Part shown: one piece after another, positions 1 through 20,434 of the stretch
Numbering within the stretch: position 1 is the first letter of the stretch
Layout of the letters: each line of letters opens with the position of its first letter
The notes under the pieces: generated by a model
Database searches by the model: none
What the model was told of the DNA's origin: nothing
Seen by the model: only the letters and a program-made list of their open reading frames with translations
Assembly (NCBI GenBank): GCA_009760855.2
Contig: WPIO01000025.1
Coordinates: 813,501-877,500 of the forward strand
Source: Cristatella mucedo
Taxonomy: Eukaryota; Bryozoa; Phylactolaemata; Cristatellidae
Direction of reading: 5' to 3'
Length of the DNA stretch: 64,000 nucleotides
Position numbers and translations under genes: made by a program

Positions 1-486
1 TGACGAGCTACAGGCAGCTGGCGCGACAGAGAGCAATCGGTAGAATAAAAACAGTACTGTTAATTCTATATCCCCCTCGTCTTCATCGCCAACGTCGTCA
101 TTCCATGCCTCGCCGAAGTTTCCGAAGCCTCCGAAACCACTCATGCTACAACCAGGAAAATCAGACCACCCTTGATAGATTCCACGACGCTCTATTGCCC
201 ATCCAAGTGCTGTCAATTACTGAAAGCACAGGGATACTGGAATGCTAACTAAATGCCAATACTGGGCGCTTCGGAGGTAGAGTGACTCCGTACGGCTGCA
301 AACTCATAAAAGAGCTCCGGTCCAACACCAGCATGACATACAGCAAGTTCATATAGCAAGCTGTTGCTCTGCACTGCTACCCACTTAAGACTTGCTTAAC
401 ACCTACTTCGAAATCGGCCGGGCCTGGAATGTATCTACAACACCCTTGAACCCTTGTGATACAGCGTATCCGTTATTATCCCGGAA

Positions 487-8566
<8,080 letters not shown>

Positions 8567-9361
8567 TCGTTGGAACGGTCTACTAGACCAGTTTGTACAC
8601 AGGCCTCTGCCAGGTCATCTTGCACAGAACTGGCTCATGTGACACGGCTCCACCCTTTCGTGTGTATCTGGCAAGTGCCATCTGTTGATAGTGCTGTGGC
8701 TGCTATTGTTTTAAGGACAACCGTTGTAGTCCTTAGTTCTACGAGAAGTACCCAGTTTTGCAATGACTGTTCGACAATTTAAAATGACCAGCTACACATA
8801 ATCGGCCTGCCAGGAATTGCTAGCTGTTATGTATTTTTGTATGCAAACCGGCTATCATATGTCCATTCTTCTGCCATACTCTGCAAAACACAAAGCAGTG
8901 AAAAATATATTGTTCTGAGCAAGAGACTTGTGATTGCACTTGGTTTGATTATGCCTGTGGCTTCATCATAAGCAAGTCAAGAAAATGTTACCTGACGGTG
9001 CTGTTATCCTCAACCCTACCCAAGCCACGTAAGTGGAAATGCTTCGGCTAAGCTTTGTCTAACCATTTTGGATGGACCCAAAATGCTGTATGCAGTTTTC
9101 TAGCCAAAACTGTCGTGTGCATCGTGCTGTGTAAATTCTCTTATGATGGTTGCAGAATTCGATTTTGATTATCTCTGCTTCTGCACTCTCTTGGGTTCAT
9201 TACATTCTCACTTTCATTACAGTGATATTTAACGACAAATGTTGTCTAATGGCCTGCGTCTGATCAGACAAGACCCTGCTGTTGATCGTATGTGTATTTC
9301 AATAGCTCTATCTAGCCATGATTGTGTGAGTGTTGCATTGGAGAATTTTATAATGCAGATG
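8567..9361. other. LAMTOR3 3' UTR and downstream DNA
   Basis: Follows the LAMTOR3 stop. No canonical AATAAA was noticed in the first 400 bases; AAAAATATATTG near 8900 is the closest poly(A)-signal-like string. No second gene is visible. Confidence 0.4.
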
Positions 9362-9525
9362 GAGGAGTAAGGTAGTTTCTCTTCGCGACCGAGGGTGTGG
9401 GTTCGAGTCCTGCAGTGGGCGATCTTTTATTGCCAACTGCAAAGCGGCGGTGATAGTCGTTAAGGCTCCTCTGCCGCTATACAAATGAGGTGGTCAAATA
9501 AGCCAATACTATTATTATTATTCCA
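9362..9525 (+). repeat. 5'-truncated SINE-A copy with (ATT)n end
   Basis: Plus-orientation copy starting in the tRNA part. B-box GTGGGTTCGAGTCCTGCAG, body CTGCAAAGCGGCGGTGATAG and GGCTCCTCTGCCGCTATACA, then ACTATTATTATTATT. The terminal ATT run is the same simple repeat found at LINE ends, unlike the ATTT tail of the 10394 copy. Confidence 0.65.
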
Positions 9526-10016
9526 ACATCCACCCCCACCCTGGCAGGCTTCAGTCCGGTTTGTATTAATGGGGGCTGTGCTTCTCGGTGACTTTGAATT
9601 TATTTACTTTATTAACTACCTCTATCGGCATGATTTATTTTCATCTGTTTTTGGTTTGCTGACACCCATTCGGGATTGTGTGGTATTACTTGGGATTTTG
9701 TTTTACTTTATACGAAAAATATGCCGGATTTCTTTGAGGTGAACTACTAGACTATAGCCTGTGAGTATCAGATTGGTAAAGACTGCCAGAGGTAGTCGTG
9801 GCGCGACGGAGTGCATGTGCCTGCCTGGAAAGGAAGTGCCAATGAACTCTGACACTTCCAAGATTGGCAGTTCCGGCAAGGCGAAAGACTTTATGGTTGG
9901 TGATCAGTCTATGGCCGGCCCAATGAAGAGCGAACTCGTGCTTTCGTGTAAGAGGCACAGCAGGCAGAGGTGAATTGGACTCTCCTTCAGACCTATACTT
10001 TATTGGTAACGAACTA

Positions 10017-10165
10017 CTATGATTCATTTGTATATCGCCCTAAGAGAACGTAATCTCTATTCAGGCGATTCACATATGCCACGGGGCTTGAGCCCACGAC
10101 CTCTGCCAGACCTTGGTCGGGGTGAGCACCTTAACCACAGGGCCAAGCCAGTTCGGCAGCAGTGC
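10017..10165 (-). repeat. SINE-B copy
   Basis: Reverse copy. Tail block TGATTCATTTGTATATCGCC, AAGAGAACGTAATCTCTATT, B-box GGGGCTTGAGCCCACGACCT, head GGTGAGCACCTTAACCACAG. Confidence 0.7.
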
Positions 10166-10393
10166 ACGTGAAACTTCGGAGTGGGGGCAACACTCCTTTG
10201 TAAAAGCGATATACCTACGGTTGTATCCCAGCTGCAAACCTTACTACGCTAGTATCTCGCCATCTGATGAGCTAGTCTCTGGCTTCGGCCACGGCCCATC
10301 AAACTCGATTCGGCGCCTGTATGTTTAACGACATACGCCAAGCTGCCTCTCTGTTTCGTTCATAACTTGTGCCAGTGGCAAATGCCAGACTTG

Positions 10394-10582
10394 GTGAGCC
10401 GTGATGGCACACTAGGTAAGGCGGTTGCTTTCACGATCTCGGTCACGAGGTCGTGGGTTCGATTCCTGCGGTGGGCGATTCTTTATCGCCACTGCAAGCG
10501 GTGGTGATAGCCATAAAAGGCTCTTCTGTCGCTATACAAAAAGAGGCTGTTTAATCAGCTAGGATTTATTTATTTATTTAAC
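10394..10582 (+). repeat. Full-length tRNA-derived SINE-A, best copy
   Basis: Head GTGAGCCGTGATGGCACACT followed by AGGTAAGG (A-box region), then B-box GGGTTCGATTCCTGCGG. The tRNA-unrelated body carries CACTGCAAGCGGTGGTGATA and AGGCTCTTCTGTCGCTATAC, and the end is CAGCTAGGATTTATTTATTT. It matches the reverse copy at 1047-1225 along its whole length, which defines the family. A real tRNA gene is unlikely because no acceptor stem closes and the body continues for more than 100 bases. Confidence 0.75.
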
Positions 10583-12300
10583 CTGCGCTGAATTCCTGTC
10601 TTTATTCGTCAGTGCTTCATTGCCGACCTTTTTCTGTCAACGCACCAGTTTCACACTCAGTTTCATTCGCAATTGTTCCTTTGGCTCCATCAGCATTCAT
10701 AGACGCTGGAACACTTACCTAGAATCTTCCACCTGAAGACGGTGGGTATTGCTACCCACCTATCCACTGCTGCAGACCGAAGCCTCGAGAGAAATTACCC
10801 CCCCCCCCGAGCACTCGTCATCTCGATCGAGTCAGACTTCACATAAAGCAGGTTGCTTGGCTGATTGCGCAAGCAGTGTGCATCCGATGCACAGAAGCTG
10901 AACAAGACCGACCAGCAGCTTGAGTGCAACCGGGACTAGGCCGCTGGCTAGCCTCTCGGCTGTCCTGGCGCCAGAAGGGCGACCGTTCGATTCATCTCTT
11001 AATAAAAAAAAATCACATTATCCAACAGTAACGGGAACAAAACAGAGCTGCAAAAGAACCCCGTGTGCTTCAGCGCTATAGGGGACGCAGAGTAGCGACG
11101 AAGCAAGCATTCGAAAACGCAGAATGCACACTGCAACCGCCGATGACGCCCAGTGGGCCATCCAAGCATACCGATCACTATTGTTAAAGGTACGAGTGAC
11201 TGCTAAACAGAAAATCGTGCACGCGGAAGGCGTCTCAGCTTCCCGAGGGCTCCAGCCTAAAGTGGCCCTACTGCAATGCTTGGTATATCCACGGCGAATA
11301 CCTCGCACACTGAGATGGAACTGGCTCGACGACGTTGCGGAGCGGCCGGCGTCCTTGGAAGGAATTCTGCTTCTTCCCGATAGCGCCTCCCAGCCCCCGC
11401 GATAAAAGAAAAACAGCCCGCAGCATAGCATGCTGGCATGCGTGCCACACCAGTCCGAGCTCGAGCGCGCGCCACGTCACCCGCAGCAAGCGCGGGCTGC
11501 TCGAACGCCACGTCGATCGCTGGGCAGACGAGGCCAGCTCGAACGCCACGTGACGTGGGACGGGGGAGCGGCAGCCCGAGCAAGCAGCCTAGCTAGCCCC
11601 GACGCTCGCCCGAGCCTCGACCGAGCCGAAGCCCCGCGCCCCGGCAAGAACTCGGGCCTAAGCCGTCCTCGATCTATAGATCGTTCGTTGACGAAAGAAA
11701 GTGTGGAACGCCGAGCGACTGGGAGCCAGCCGCTCAAAGCGTAGCCGTCGAAACGACGAGGACGAGACGGCTCGGGCTCAGTCCCATCAACTGGACGGGC
11801 TGGGTGTCTCTTCCTGCAGCCGCGAGGTCGGAAACGTGGCCAGGCTCCAGCACGCGACGTCGTGCTGGAGCCTCCGGCACAACACGCTGGCCCGAGCGCC
11901 TGGAGGCTCCAGCAAAAACTGGCCGACGGCCAGCCGCGTAGCGAGCCGGGCTGGAGCGCCGATCCGTCGTCGCCCTCTCGTTTGGGCTCCTCTGCTCATC
12001 ACGATGCAGCCTCGAGCTGGCTGGGTGCCGACTCCTCGTCCAAGCCGCTGGCGGTTGGCAAGATATAGTACCGAGATACCATCGTCGGAACACCGAATAG
12101 CCAGCCGATCGAGCTGCTATCCCGCGACCGTACGGCGATTTCGCTCAAGGATGCAGTTGCCGGCAGGTCTGCAAGAGCACGGTCAGGCTGGCGCCACGTG
12201 TCGATGGTCGAACAGACCGAAAAGAGCGGTCGGACGAAAACTCCTAAGCCGCGTTGTCCATGAACAAGTGTAAGGGAGGGCCTGGCTCCGTAAAAATCTC
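10583..12300. other. GC-rich non-coding stretch
   Basis: Contains a C-run at 10799-10808 and GC-rich DNA with many overlapping short open frames on both strands. None shows a recognisable domain or convincing splice structure. Parts of 11.7-12.3 kb may be an extension of the LTR-element remnant that follows, but I could not place any motif there. Confidence 0.4.
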
Positions 12301-12319
12301 ATCCAGATTTCGCACAGCG

Positions 12320-13480
12320 CAAGGAGCTTTTCCCCTCCTTTGGGATTCGCCTCCAAATCACGAATCGGCTAGGCCCACAATCCGAAAAAGTGTGAAATAC
12401 TTCTGGTTCTTTAAGGGCCGTACGTTGCATACCAGCCGCTGCCAGTTCTCGGATACATATAGTACGCCGGCACTCCATACGACTAGTGCCGGATCTATTA
12501 GCTGCCGAAAGCCTTGAGAGCAATCCTTCACTATCGCTCGTTTATCTTTGAGCCGAACTACTGCTTCAGGGTAGCACGTTGTGGCAAGATCGAGCGTCCT
12601 GTCCATACCGAAATGGAGAAGACTGACGGAAGCTCCTCGGATCGAGGCTGACCATAGGCCAAGACACCGCCTGTGGATGAGCAAGACATCTGACATTGAC
12701 CCTCAATCGCTTCTGGGACACCCGCATCAGCCGATCGGCTTTATTGTCGGACGATCGCACCCGAACTACCAAAGTCTACATTCCTCGTTTGGACACGATG
12801 TCAACGATCAGTGCCAGCCTTCGTGTGACGAGCTCGCCTCTCCCATGTCGTGGGCTCGTATGGGCTTGTCCTCAACTAGCAGCGATCGGTGCAATCCAAG
12901 GAAAGTCACTGAGCCAGTCTGAGTCTTCACCTGGCGCAGCGACCAAGCAATCGCTAGGTTGGGGTTCTTAATGCTGGCTTCCAGCTCGGCAAGGTTGATG
13001 AGCGTCGTCTTTTCGTAGCCAGGTGGCATCCTCTATTATCTGTCCTGCTATCTCCATGCATGCACCGATAGCAAGGCTGCTGGCGCTACCCCAAAAGATA
13101 ACTCTATCCGGTTTCGGCACATTCCAGCTGCCTGAAATAGAATCATCGGCCTGTACCAGAGTCAACTATTCACGTGTCGTGGCTCTGACATTTGCACCAA
13201 TGAAAGAGTCCCAGCCATTGTATCCAGCCTTGGAAGTGGCAGTCATCATTTATTTTTGGTGGCATGGGAGTGGATGCCTTTGACTGTCCTTACTTGACCA
13301 CGACCTCAGCAGCAAGTCTATAGCAACCACTGGCTTCCCAGTTACTTGCCAGCTGCGAGATCAATATCCCTCGAGGTCAGACGTGCCTGAATCCACATCC
13401 GTCTTGTGGAGGCAGAAAAAGGTCGCTTCCATCCCGCCGCCTGGCGAAGCAAACGTACACTTCTCTGCCTGCCGGTCGGC
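12320..13480 (-). pseudogene. Decayed LTR-retrotransposon pol fragment (RNase H region)
   Basis: On the minus strand, separate frames give VPKPDRVIFWGSASSLAIGA and EIAGQIIEDATWLRKDDA, then INLAELEASIKN and LAIAWSLRQVKTQTGSVTF, and further on SSDNKADRLMRVSQKRL. This order (DASSLAxG, EDAxWLRKxDD, INxAELEAxIKxxNLA, TDSxTV, then NKADxLTRVPxxWL) is typical of the RNase H to integrase linker of invertebrate LTR retroelements. Several frameshifts and replaced acidic residues make it dead. No LTRs were identified. Extent is approximate. Confidence 0.55.
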
Positions 13481-15660
13481 CTGACCGAACCTCTCCTCCG
13501 TGCCTCTCTCATACATTGGCGAAATAAAGTTTTACACCTGACTATGCGTTGTTAACATCTCATCAACGAGCACAACTCCAACAAGTCATGCTTGACCTGA
13601 CTATGACAGGGGTGAGCACAGTCACTGATATTGCTTTGAGCACATTACTTCGCGGCCACATTACTCCACCTGCGTGCAGCACACCACTCGGAAGTTAGCA
13701 ATACGCCGAACTCACTTAATGGTCAATAGAAATCAAGTCCATAACTCAGTCCCAGGGTAACTGCCGGTCTCTTGTGTCCTCCCAAGGCAGGCTGCTGTAG
13801 CCTGCCTCGCCAGTTCTCCATCCATCAGCGGTAAATGGTGGAAACCACTCCATGCCGTACTCCACGTGCTAACCAAGTTTTCCAAATCGACTACCAAACT
13901 GTGCCGGATTATCACCCGTGCTGCCCCAAGTCAGCGGCCAGATCTGGCCAAGCTCAATGACCTCCAGCTGGCCGCATAAACGATCGGCTGTCCCCGGCTA
14001 ATGAGCCCCACTGGTAATAACGTTAAACACGCAAAACAACGCTGGCTAAATTAGAGTGATTAGGTCAAAAAGCAGACTGCAACTTACTTGCTAGGTTTGA
14101 AGTTTCAATGAAATAGTGTATTGGTCTGCTTCCATTCGTTCCAGTGTCTTGTATAGGAACATCGGTAGAGAGTCGAGGCCAAAGTTGTTTACGCTTTAGG
14201 TACCGCCGAACCTGACGATAACTGCTTCGAGAATACTAGGACAAACCCGGCAATCCAAGAGCCAAATGGCAAAAGGCTGGTTAGTGATGATAATGGTTAA
14301 ATTGCAGCCGATAGAATTTGTTGTTTCCCTGCAGAGATGCACAAATTGATGCTTCGAATGAGTAAGCTCGGAGAGCTTTAAATGATGACCAGCTGCTTCC
14401 AGGTTTTTGCATCTTCTGAATATTAAATGTCGGCGAACAAAGACAGACTCCTCTTTCAATAAGCTGCAAGGCAACAGTATCCTATTTGTGTATGCATTCC
14501 CTCATAGCTAGCAAGAAACACTACCCGTAGATTGCTGTTGCAAAGCGGCTTGTCCGAAGCTCGAGAGAGGCCAATGCAACACTAACTGTACTACTAAATC
14601 TTGAGAGGGGTTTTCGTCGTATTTTTGCATCACTGAGTGGCATCTAGCATGCAACTTCTAGCGACTGAGCGACCTCTGGCGACGTATGGCTCTTTGAGGC
14701 GACGTAGACCGAACCCGCTGCGGGAGCTCGTTTCCCGGTAGGTAGGGGCTCCGTAGCGCACGAGTGAGTAACCGTCGAAAGTGGCCGCCAGCCGATGCGG
14801 TCTCGCCCCATGCTACCCAGAATGGAACGCCTGCTCATCTGGGGCGGTACTGCCGCTCACTTGCTGCAAGCCGTGCTCTCGCGTTCTTGGATAAGCAGCG
14901 ACTTGGTAAGAAAAAAGAGAAAAGAGAGAGAGAGAGAGAGTAGCGCATGGCTAAGCTTTGTCGCCACCACGCCGATACGCTCCCCGCCGTCGCTAACCTG
15001 CATGTCCTATTCGACTCGTCCAACCTAGCGCTTCAGTTCATCTCTCGATGTTCTTGTAGGTTGACATGAACTGTGGCCTATACTATTGTTACGGTAGGTG
15101 ACCTCAAGCGTGGGCCAAGTGAGCCTCGCGATTTAAGTGCTTATCATTCGACTGAGGCTACTCGGTGCGTACGCTACTTCCTGCTTCAAGCTGACCCCCC
15201 TTGCGTTCGTCGTCCGCCTGCCCTGATTCTGGTCATTTCTACGTCAATTTGATCTGTTTCGTTCATTTTGTCGCTTTAACGTGGCCTCGAAAAGAGTTTC
15301 AGCTTCATTTTTCCCCATTGGTTTCTCACTTATACTCAGAGAGCTGATGTTCGCCTGCGATCACTTCCTATCGCGTTAGCCTCGACTTGAAAGGCACTCC
15401 GTTTGTTTCGGTACGAGTAAGTGCCGTGGCCTTCGCTGCTGCTCGAGAGCCTCACTGCGAACACTCGGTCTGCGATAGTACGCTTCTTTTGTGCGACCAG
15501 AACTGACTCCATAGCAGACCTCGTACAGCCTAGCTGACGTCTATTGGTCTATTGCTAGCTGCTGTTTGCTGCTGCGGGACAGCATGAGCTTTGCAGCATG
15601 AATAGCCAGTCTCGCTTCCGGTGGGAGGCAGCACTAGCCCGCTCAATGCCCACGCGAACT
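13481..15660. other. No confident gene; isolated signal-like ORF
   Basis: Mostly featureless. At 14795-14905 a short ATG frame with a hydrophobic stretch (LLIWGGTAAHLLQAVL) ends phase 0 before GTAAGA, then a GA-rich run at 14921-14940. It could be a first exon, but no partner exon was found with matching phase. Confidence 0.3.
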
Positions 15661-15669
15661 TCCCTCTCT

Positions 15670-15672
15670 CTC

Positions 15673-15726
<54 letters not shown>
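15670..15726. repeat. (TC)n microsatellite
   Basis: Pyrimidine dinucleotide run of about 25 units. Open frames encoding poly-LS or poly-RE over it are artefacts. Confidence 0.95.
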
Positions 15727-15730
<4 letters not shown>

Positions 15731-16312
15731 ACTCTCTCTGCATGCGTGCCGAGCCAGCAGCCGAAGCGAGCAGCGGCAGCGGCTGCTGCTGGCTCGTTCC
15801 TATTCTCGATCGCTTCCCATCGGATTTCCCATCGCTTGCTCGTGTGGCTGCACCTGCTTACGCTATGCCTGCTGCTTGTGGATGTTGCCATCAATCATTT
15901 GGTAGTAATTTATATACAGCATCTGTAAAATGCCTATACAGAGATTCAGTTCTCTGAGGGCGCTAGACAAATGTATAGTTATCATTATTATTAACGACAT
16001 ACTTCATTATTACGGCGCTACATTTCTGGGTAATAGAGATTTACACCTTGAATTGTTCGCTGTTTCTAGTATGGGCTACAACAAACCCCAGAAGGGGTAA
16101 TCCTTGAGCGTAAACCAGCCTGAGCTGGTTCCCTTAGGCGCTTGACACAGGATCAAACCATTGGTTAGCAGTACCGACAATGGCTCTGTACTGCATGGGG
16201 TTTCGTGCAGTGTCAATAAGTTTGTTGAGTCTCCTCGGTGACAAATTCTTGAAATGGTTTAGGAGTTGGCTGTAAGTTTTCATAATCGAGATAGGCATAT
16301 GAACCGAGTCTT

Positions 16313-16447
16313 GCATTTGGCCCAGTGGTTAAGGTGCTCGCGCCGGGCATAGATCGTGGGCTCAAGTCCCGTGGCTTAGGTGAAGCGCTTGAGTAAAGAT
16401 TAAGCTCACTTAGGGCTCTAAACGAATATGAATTGCATTTTTCATAC
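16313..16447 (+). repeat. SINE-B copy, sense
   Basis: Head TTGGCCCAGTGGTTAAGGTG (A-box), B-box GTGGGCTCAAGTCCCGTGGC, then GCGCTTGAGTAAAGATTAAG and CACTTAGGGCTCTAAACGAA, ending in an AT-rich tail. Confidence 0.7.
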
Positions 16448-17216
16448 CCCCGACCGTTGGCCATGCAAAAGAGAGTCGGCCCATTGACGACAATGCCTCT
16501 CTTTCCGATGACACGCTGCTTCTAGCCAGACATCGACAGAAGCTGTATTCCAAGAGTGGCCTGAGAAGTCACCTCGGAGACTATTCTTTCGGAGATGAGA
16601 GCGCTAGTGCATCATAAACACCTGTCGCTTCGGAATTGTGTAAACTAGTAGCCACTGCTTGCGAAAATAGTGCCGCAATGCGAAAGGCGTGCGAGTCAAG
16701 TTGAAATATAATAATCCACTGGAAATAGAGGCCCGAATCAAAGCTTCCAAAAAAAATCGACCCGATCGCAGCATGATTACTTGATTAGGCTGGATCGGAA
16801 TGCATTCGAAGACCTGTTCCGGGAAGGGAAGCGGTTCAGTTCAATCTGAATCAGCTGGGAGTAGTTTTATCGCTGCTATATATCGTGATGATGTGCGTGG
16901 GAATTGTGTCCCCTTTATTCTCCACTATTACCGACTCAAAATAATATTAAATAAATAAATAAATATATATATATACGTAATGCGACTGTTTTTAAATTAC
17001 TCTGTTGTCGGGACTATATTTAAAGTCTGTAGTATTTATATTTTGGGAAATTTGGAGCTTCCTGCTTCATGTAATGTTTCCCCGTTTTGAAACTAAGTCA
17101 CAAAACCGCAAAGACTAAGTAAGTGTTACGCAGAAGAGTTTTCTATAGCGACATCAACACAAGCGGCTTTTGATACACATGCAATAGCTAACAGACTTCA
17201 TCTCGTACAATAAAGA

Positions 17217-17358
17217 GGGCTGGTTTGGCCCAGTGGTAAAGGTGCTCGCCCCGACCAAGGTCTGGCTGAGGTCATGGGCTCGAGCCCCGAGGTATATGTG
17301 AAGTGCCTGAGTAGAGATTAAGTTCCCTCGGGGCGCTATATAAATAAATTATATTTTA
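17217..17358 (+). repeat. SINE-B copy, best sense example
   Basis: Head GGCTGGTTTGGCCCAGTGGT with perfect A-box TGGCCCAGTGG, GGTGCTCGCCCCGACCAAGG, B-box GGGCTCGAGCCCC, then GAGTAGAGATTAAGTTCCCT, CGGGGCGCTATATAAATAAA and a T/A tail. The last 45 bases resemble the LINE end at 50681-50735. Confidence 0.75.
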
Positions 17359-17359
17359 T

Positions 17360-18022
17360 ACTTAAAAAAGAGAACCATAGATCAGTCAGGAGGGCATTTG
17401 AGGTAGTGAGTAGCATGGAAGTAGCAGCTCGGGACGGCTGGAAAGTACCGTAGTCGGCAGTAGGACAGTAGACATCAGTGATCAAGAATTGTGGAAGTGA
17501 GTTCCACAGTCTAGGAACTACAGAGTAAAAGCTTCTGCGGCCAACGGTCTTTAAGCGAAGGAACTTAACAGCTAATTTATTTTTCATACGTGACCTGAAG
17601 GCACGGGAAGGCTAAAATAGGTGCAGCACTTCAGCTAGGTATAAAGCAGTCAAGCCGTGGAGGGCCTTGTGGCTTAGCGTATGAATCCTACTCTGTAGAC
17701 GTTGATCAAACGGAAACCATTGAAGCTCCTTCAGCAGATGAGATATATGGCTGAATCTCTTAGATTTGCTAACTAGCCTTCTGTCCATATTTATTATTAG
17801 CTGCAGTGGCCTAATGGCTTTTTCTTTAGAACAACCAAGCAATGGAAGGCAAGTATTGAGTTTTGTATCAGTCGCTGTAGCAGATTCCCACGGTTTAAAC
17901 GACTAGTATAGCTATAGCCGATCTTATAGGTCTGAATCACTTCTCCCAGTGGTTCATTATAAATGGAAAACGGAAAAAGACCAAGAGTGGACCCTTTTGG
18001 GACTCCACAGGTGACTTATCAC
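17360..18022 (-). mobile_element. Second LINE family, RT C-terminal fragment
   Basis: Minus-strand frames give RPLQLIINMDRRLVSKSKRF, LLKELQWFPFDQRLQSRIHT, LSHKALHG and PRLWNSLPQF, the C-terminal region of a CR1/L2/jockey-type reverse transcriptase. A decayed GVPxGSTLG (RT motif) lies near 17990-18015. The wording differs from the abundant family and resembles 55385-56225. Frameshifted. Confidence 0.65.
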
Positions 18023-18183
18023 TCAAAATGTCTACAAAAAGAGGGATTTCTTTTAAGGTGCGATCTAATTACATTATAACTATCTTTTCTACTATTATAG
18101 CTAACAAATAGTCACTACAGGCACTCATTAGGTGCTCGCTTACAAAATATTTCATTCAAAAACACAGAAAAGGCTAAATAATT

Positions 18184-18753
18184 CAACACCACCTCTTGCC
18201 GACCTGGACTGGCTACCAGTCAAGCAACGCATCGACTTCAAGGTTTTTGTTACTCACTTGTAGGTCCCTTTATTCTTTGGCTCCAGCCTACCTATCAGAT
18301 CTACTTCCCGACCAGGCTAAGCATCGTACCACCTACTCTTCGGAATCTAACTGTTTACCTATACCTCGTACAAAAAAATCACAAATCCTAGGATAACGTT
18401 CATTTAGTTCGTATGCTACCAAAGCCTGGAACTCACTCCCGACTTCCGCCACGAAATCCCCTGACTTGACCACATTTAAAAAAAATTATAAACGCATCTA
18501 TTTATGATAGCATGTAGTCCCTGTAATTCGACCTTAATGTGCCTATGCGTGTTGACAGTGCATGCTGCCTCTAACCACACTTGCATGCTGATCCTGTGCA
18601 TGTTACTCATAACCATGTTATTTTTGTAGTTCATCGAACATGCTACCACCAACCGTCCGATTGTGTTACTTTTGCAGCAAATGCAAAGAGCCTAGAAAGA
18701 GATTGAGTTCTTTGAAGTAGCTTTATCAAGTGTGTTATTATTATTATTATTAA
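18184..18753 (+). mobile_element. 5'-truncated CR1/L2-like LINE
   Basis: Begins at LADLDWLPVKQRIDFKV, followed by SLAPAYLSDLLPDQAKHRTT and AYQSLELTPDF-like remains with frameshifts, then the family 3' UTR (CATGCTGATCCTGTGCATGT, GAGATTGAGTTCTTTG) and terminal (ATT)n. Confidence 0.75.
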
Positions 18754-19031
18754 AATTTCAGCTGGTGCGACAGCTATACGATCTCAATCAAGAGCAGTCA
18801 TTTCCCTTAACCTTTCTGTTCACAGCGTGACATTCTATTCCAAAAACGTTTTCGTGGCCAACAACTTGCGAGACACGTGGAATATTGCTGACAAGCATTA
18901 CTTTGGACTAAATTTGGCTGTTCGTCTTGATCAGACTAGAGGAAATAAATCGTGCTGACAATTAATTCGTCCCACCTTGCATATGAGACAAATGGTCATC
19001 TCCGACTTCGATTAGACGCACTCTCCAATCC

Positions 19032-19033
<2 letters not shown>

Positions 19034-19107
<74 letters not shown>
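19034..19107. repeat. (TC)n microsatellite
   Basis: About 36 TC units, uninterrupted. Confidence 0.95.
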
Positions 19108-19109
<2 letters not shown>

Positions 19110-19793
19110 TTCCGCTTTCTTCTCAATCCTCTTTCTCTTTCTCGTTAAAATTGTACAATTTCTGTGTGTCGTTCAGCGTTCGCCTAACCTTCTTGTCCTC
19201 GCACTTATCGGATTCTCTGCAACTACGGAGCGGCAATACTTGTTGGCAGTGTATACGATGTAATGTATACGAATGTATATGAATGTAAAAGAGTCAAGTC
19301 TCACGATTCATTCCAAACAGCCGAACAAGCGCTCCTCACGGGCAGACTTGCGCACCCTTCCGCAGACCAAGCCTTCTTGGCTAGGCACTCAATTTCGCTG
19401 CACGTAGAGCGAATACTTTGACAAGCCGAAGCGGTTGTTCGATTTGACAAAGTTGACCGCACGCCACGCTAGCATTTATAATTTTGGTTCGGGAGCTTCT
19501 GCTTAACAATTTTATCCGGTCGCAGTATGAGTCATTGGTACGCTTAATGTGGGTATGGTACAGTTTTTCACGTCCACCCGTTTTGTGATTAGGATCGCAT
19601 CTCCACAGGCGACCGGTTTACGGCCTACCGGGGAAGGCGCTCTGTATGCCAATTACGTCTCGATGATTTCGCGCCAGGGAATGCCTGGCTATCAGCCTCG
19701 TGATCTAGTTCCGCGGCGCAGCAGACGAGACTGCTACTCGAAGTCTGTCCAGTATCGTCTGCTTCTCTTTGCCGCTATCGGCCTGCGTCATCA

Positions 19794-19809
19794 TGACAAG
19801 ATGGCCGCC
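19794..19809 (+). promoter_or_regulatory. TISU/YY1-like element, candidate start of WBP1-like gene
   Basis: CAAGATGGCCGCC is one base from the TISU consensus (SAASATGGCGGC). It lies at the upstream edge of a CpG-rich stretch (about 19.6-20.8 kb). The ATG at 19801 opens a frame that reaches a GTAAAG donor at 19859 in phase 1, the phase needed by the exon at 20435. The encoded 19 residues lack a convincing signal peptide, so this remains a candidate. Confidence 0.3.
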
Positions 19810-20434
19810 CTAGTTTGCGTCATTTTCGAAGCGCGGGAAAATTTTTCCCTCGGCCAACGTAAAGACTTCGATGGCAAGAGTCCATTAGGAAACGGAAAAG
19901 TGTCGCCTGTAGAATTGGGACCCCTTGTACGACCTCTTACAGCGGCTGGTAGACGCGCATAGACATGCAGCGCGATCAGTATTTGAGCCACACTAACCGA
20001 AATATCCAGCGCTCGGTTCGGGCGCCAAGTGACTTTCACTGAGTCACGCCAGCGGCAGCGGCGGCGTGAGCAGTCCACGCATGGCGAGTCCAGCACGACA
20101 AGTGCAGCAGCCGCCGCCGACATTTCTTCCTCGGCGGTCAACAAATGCGCTGGCGCGTCGCAGATGAAAGACGGCGCTCTGTCAAGAGCGCCGTCGCGGC
20201 TTAACGCAAGCGACGCGCGCGGCGGCTCCGACTTCCGGCTAGCGAGTGTCGCACAGCCGTCGCTTTGTAAAGCTACAGCGCACGTGCACGGGGTCGGGGG
20301 CGCGCGCGCGCGCCGCAGGATTGCCGCTCGGAGAATTGCCGCCTCGGCGCGCGCCCGCGCGAAACACTTCGGGCGCGCGCCCGCGCGAGAATCGCCGCGC
20401 TCGCGCTTACTCGCTTTGCCTGATGCGTCTGCAG

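Noticed and set aside
10394-10470. tRNA gene with good B-box
   Set aside because: No closing acceptor stem, and the same head is followed by the same 110-bp body at other sites, so it is a SINE.
11018-12273. Overlapping 70-190 codon frames in GC-rich DNA
   Set aside because: Open on both strands in several frames, no domain and no splice logic; best explained by composition.
15598-15957. Open frames rich in LSLS or RERE over 15.6, 19.0 and 22.4 kb
   Set aside because: Translations of (TC)n microsatellites; not genes.
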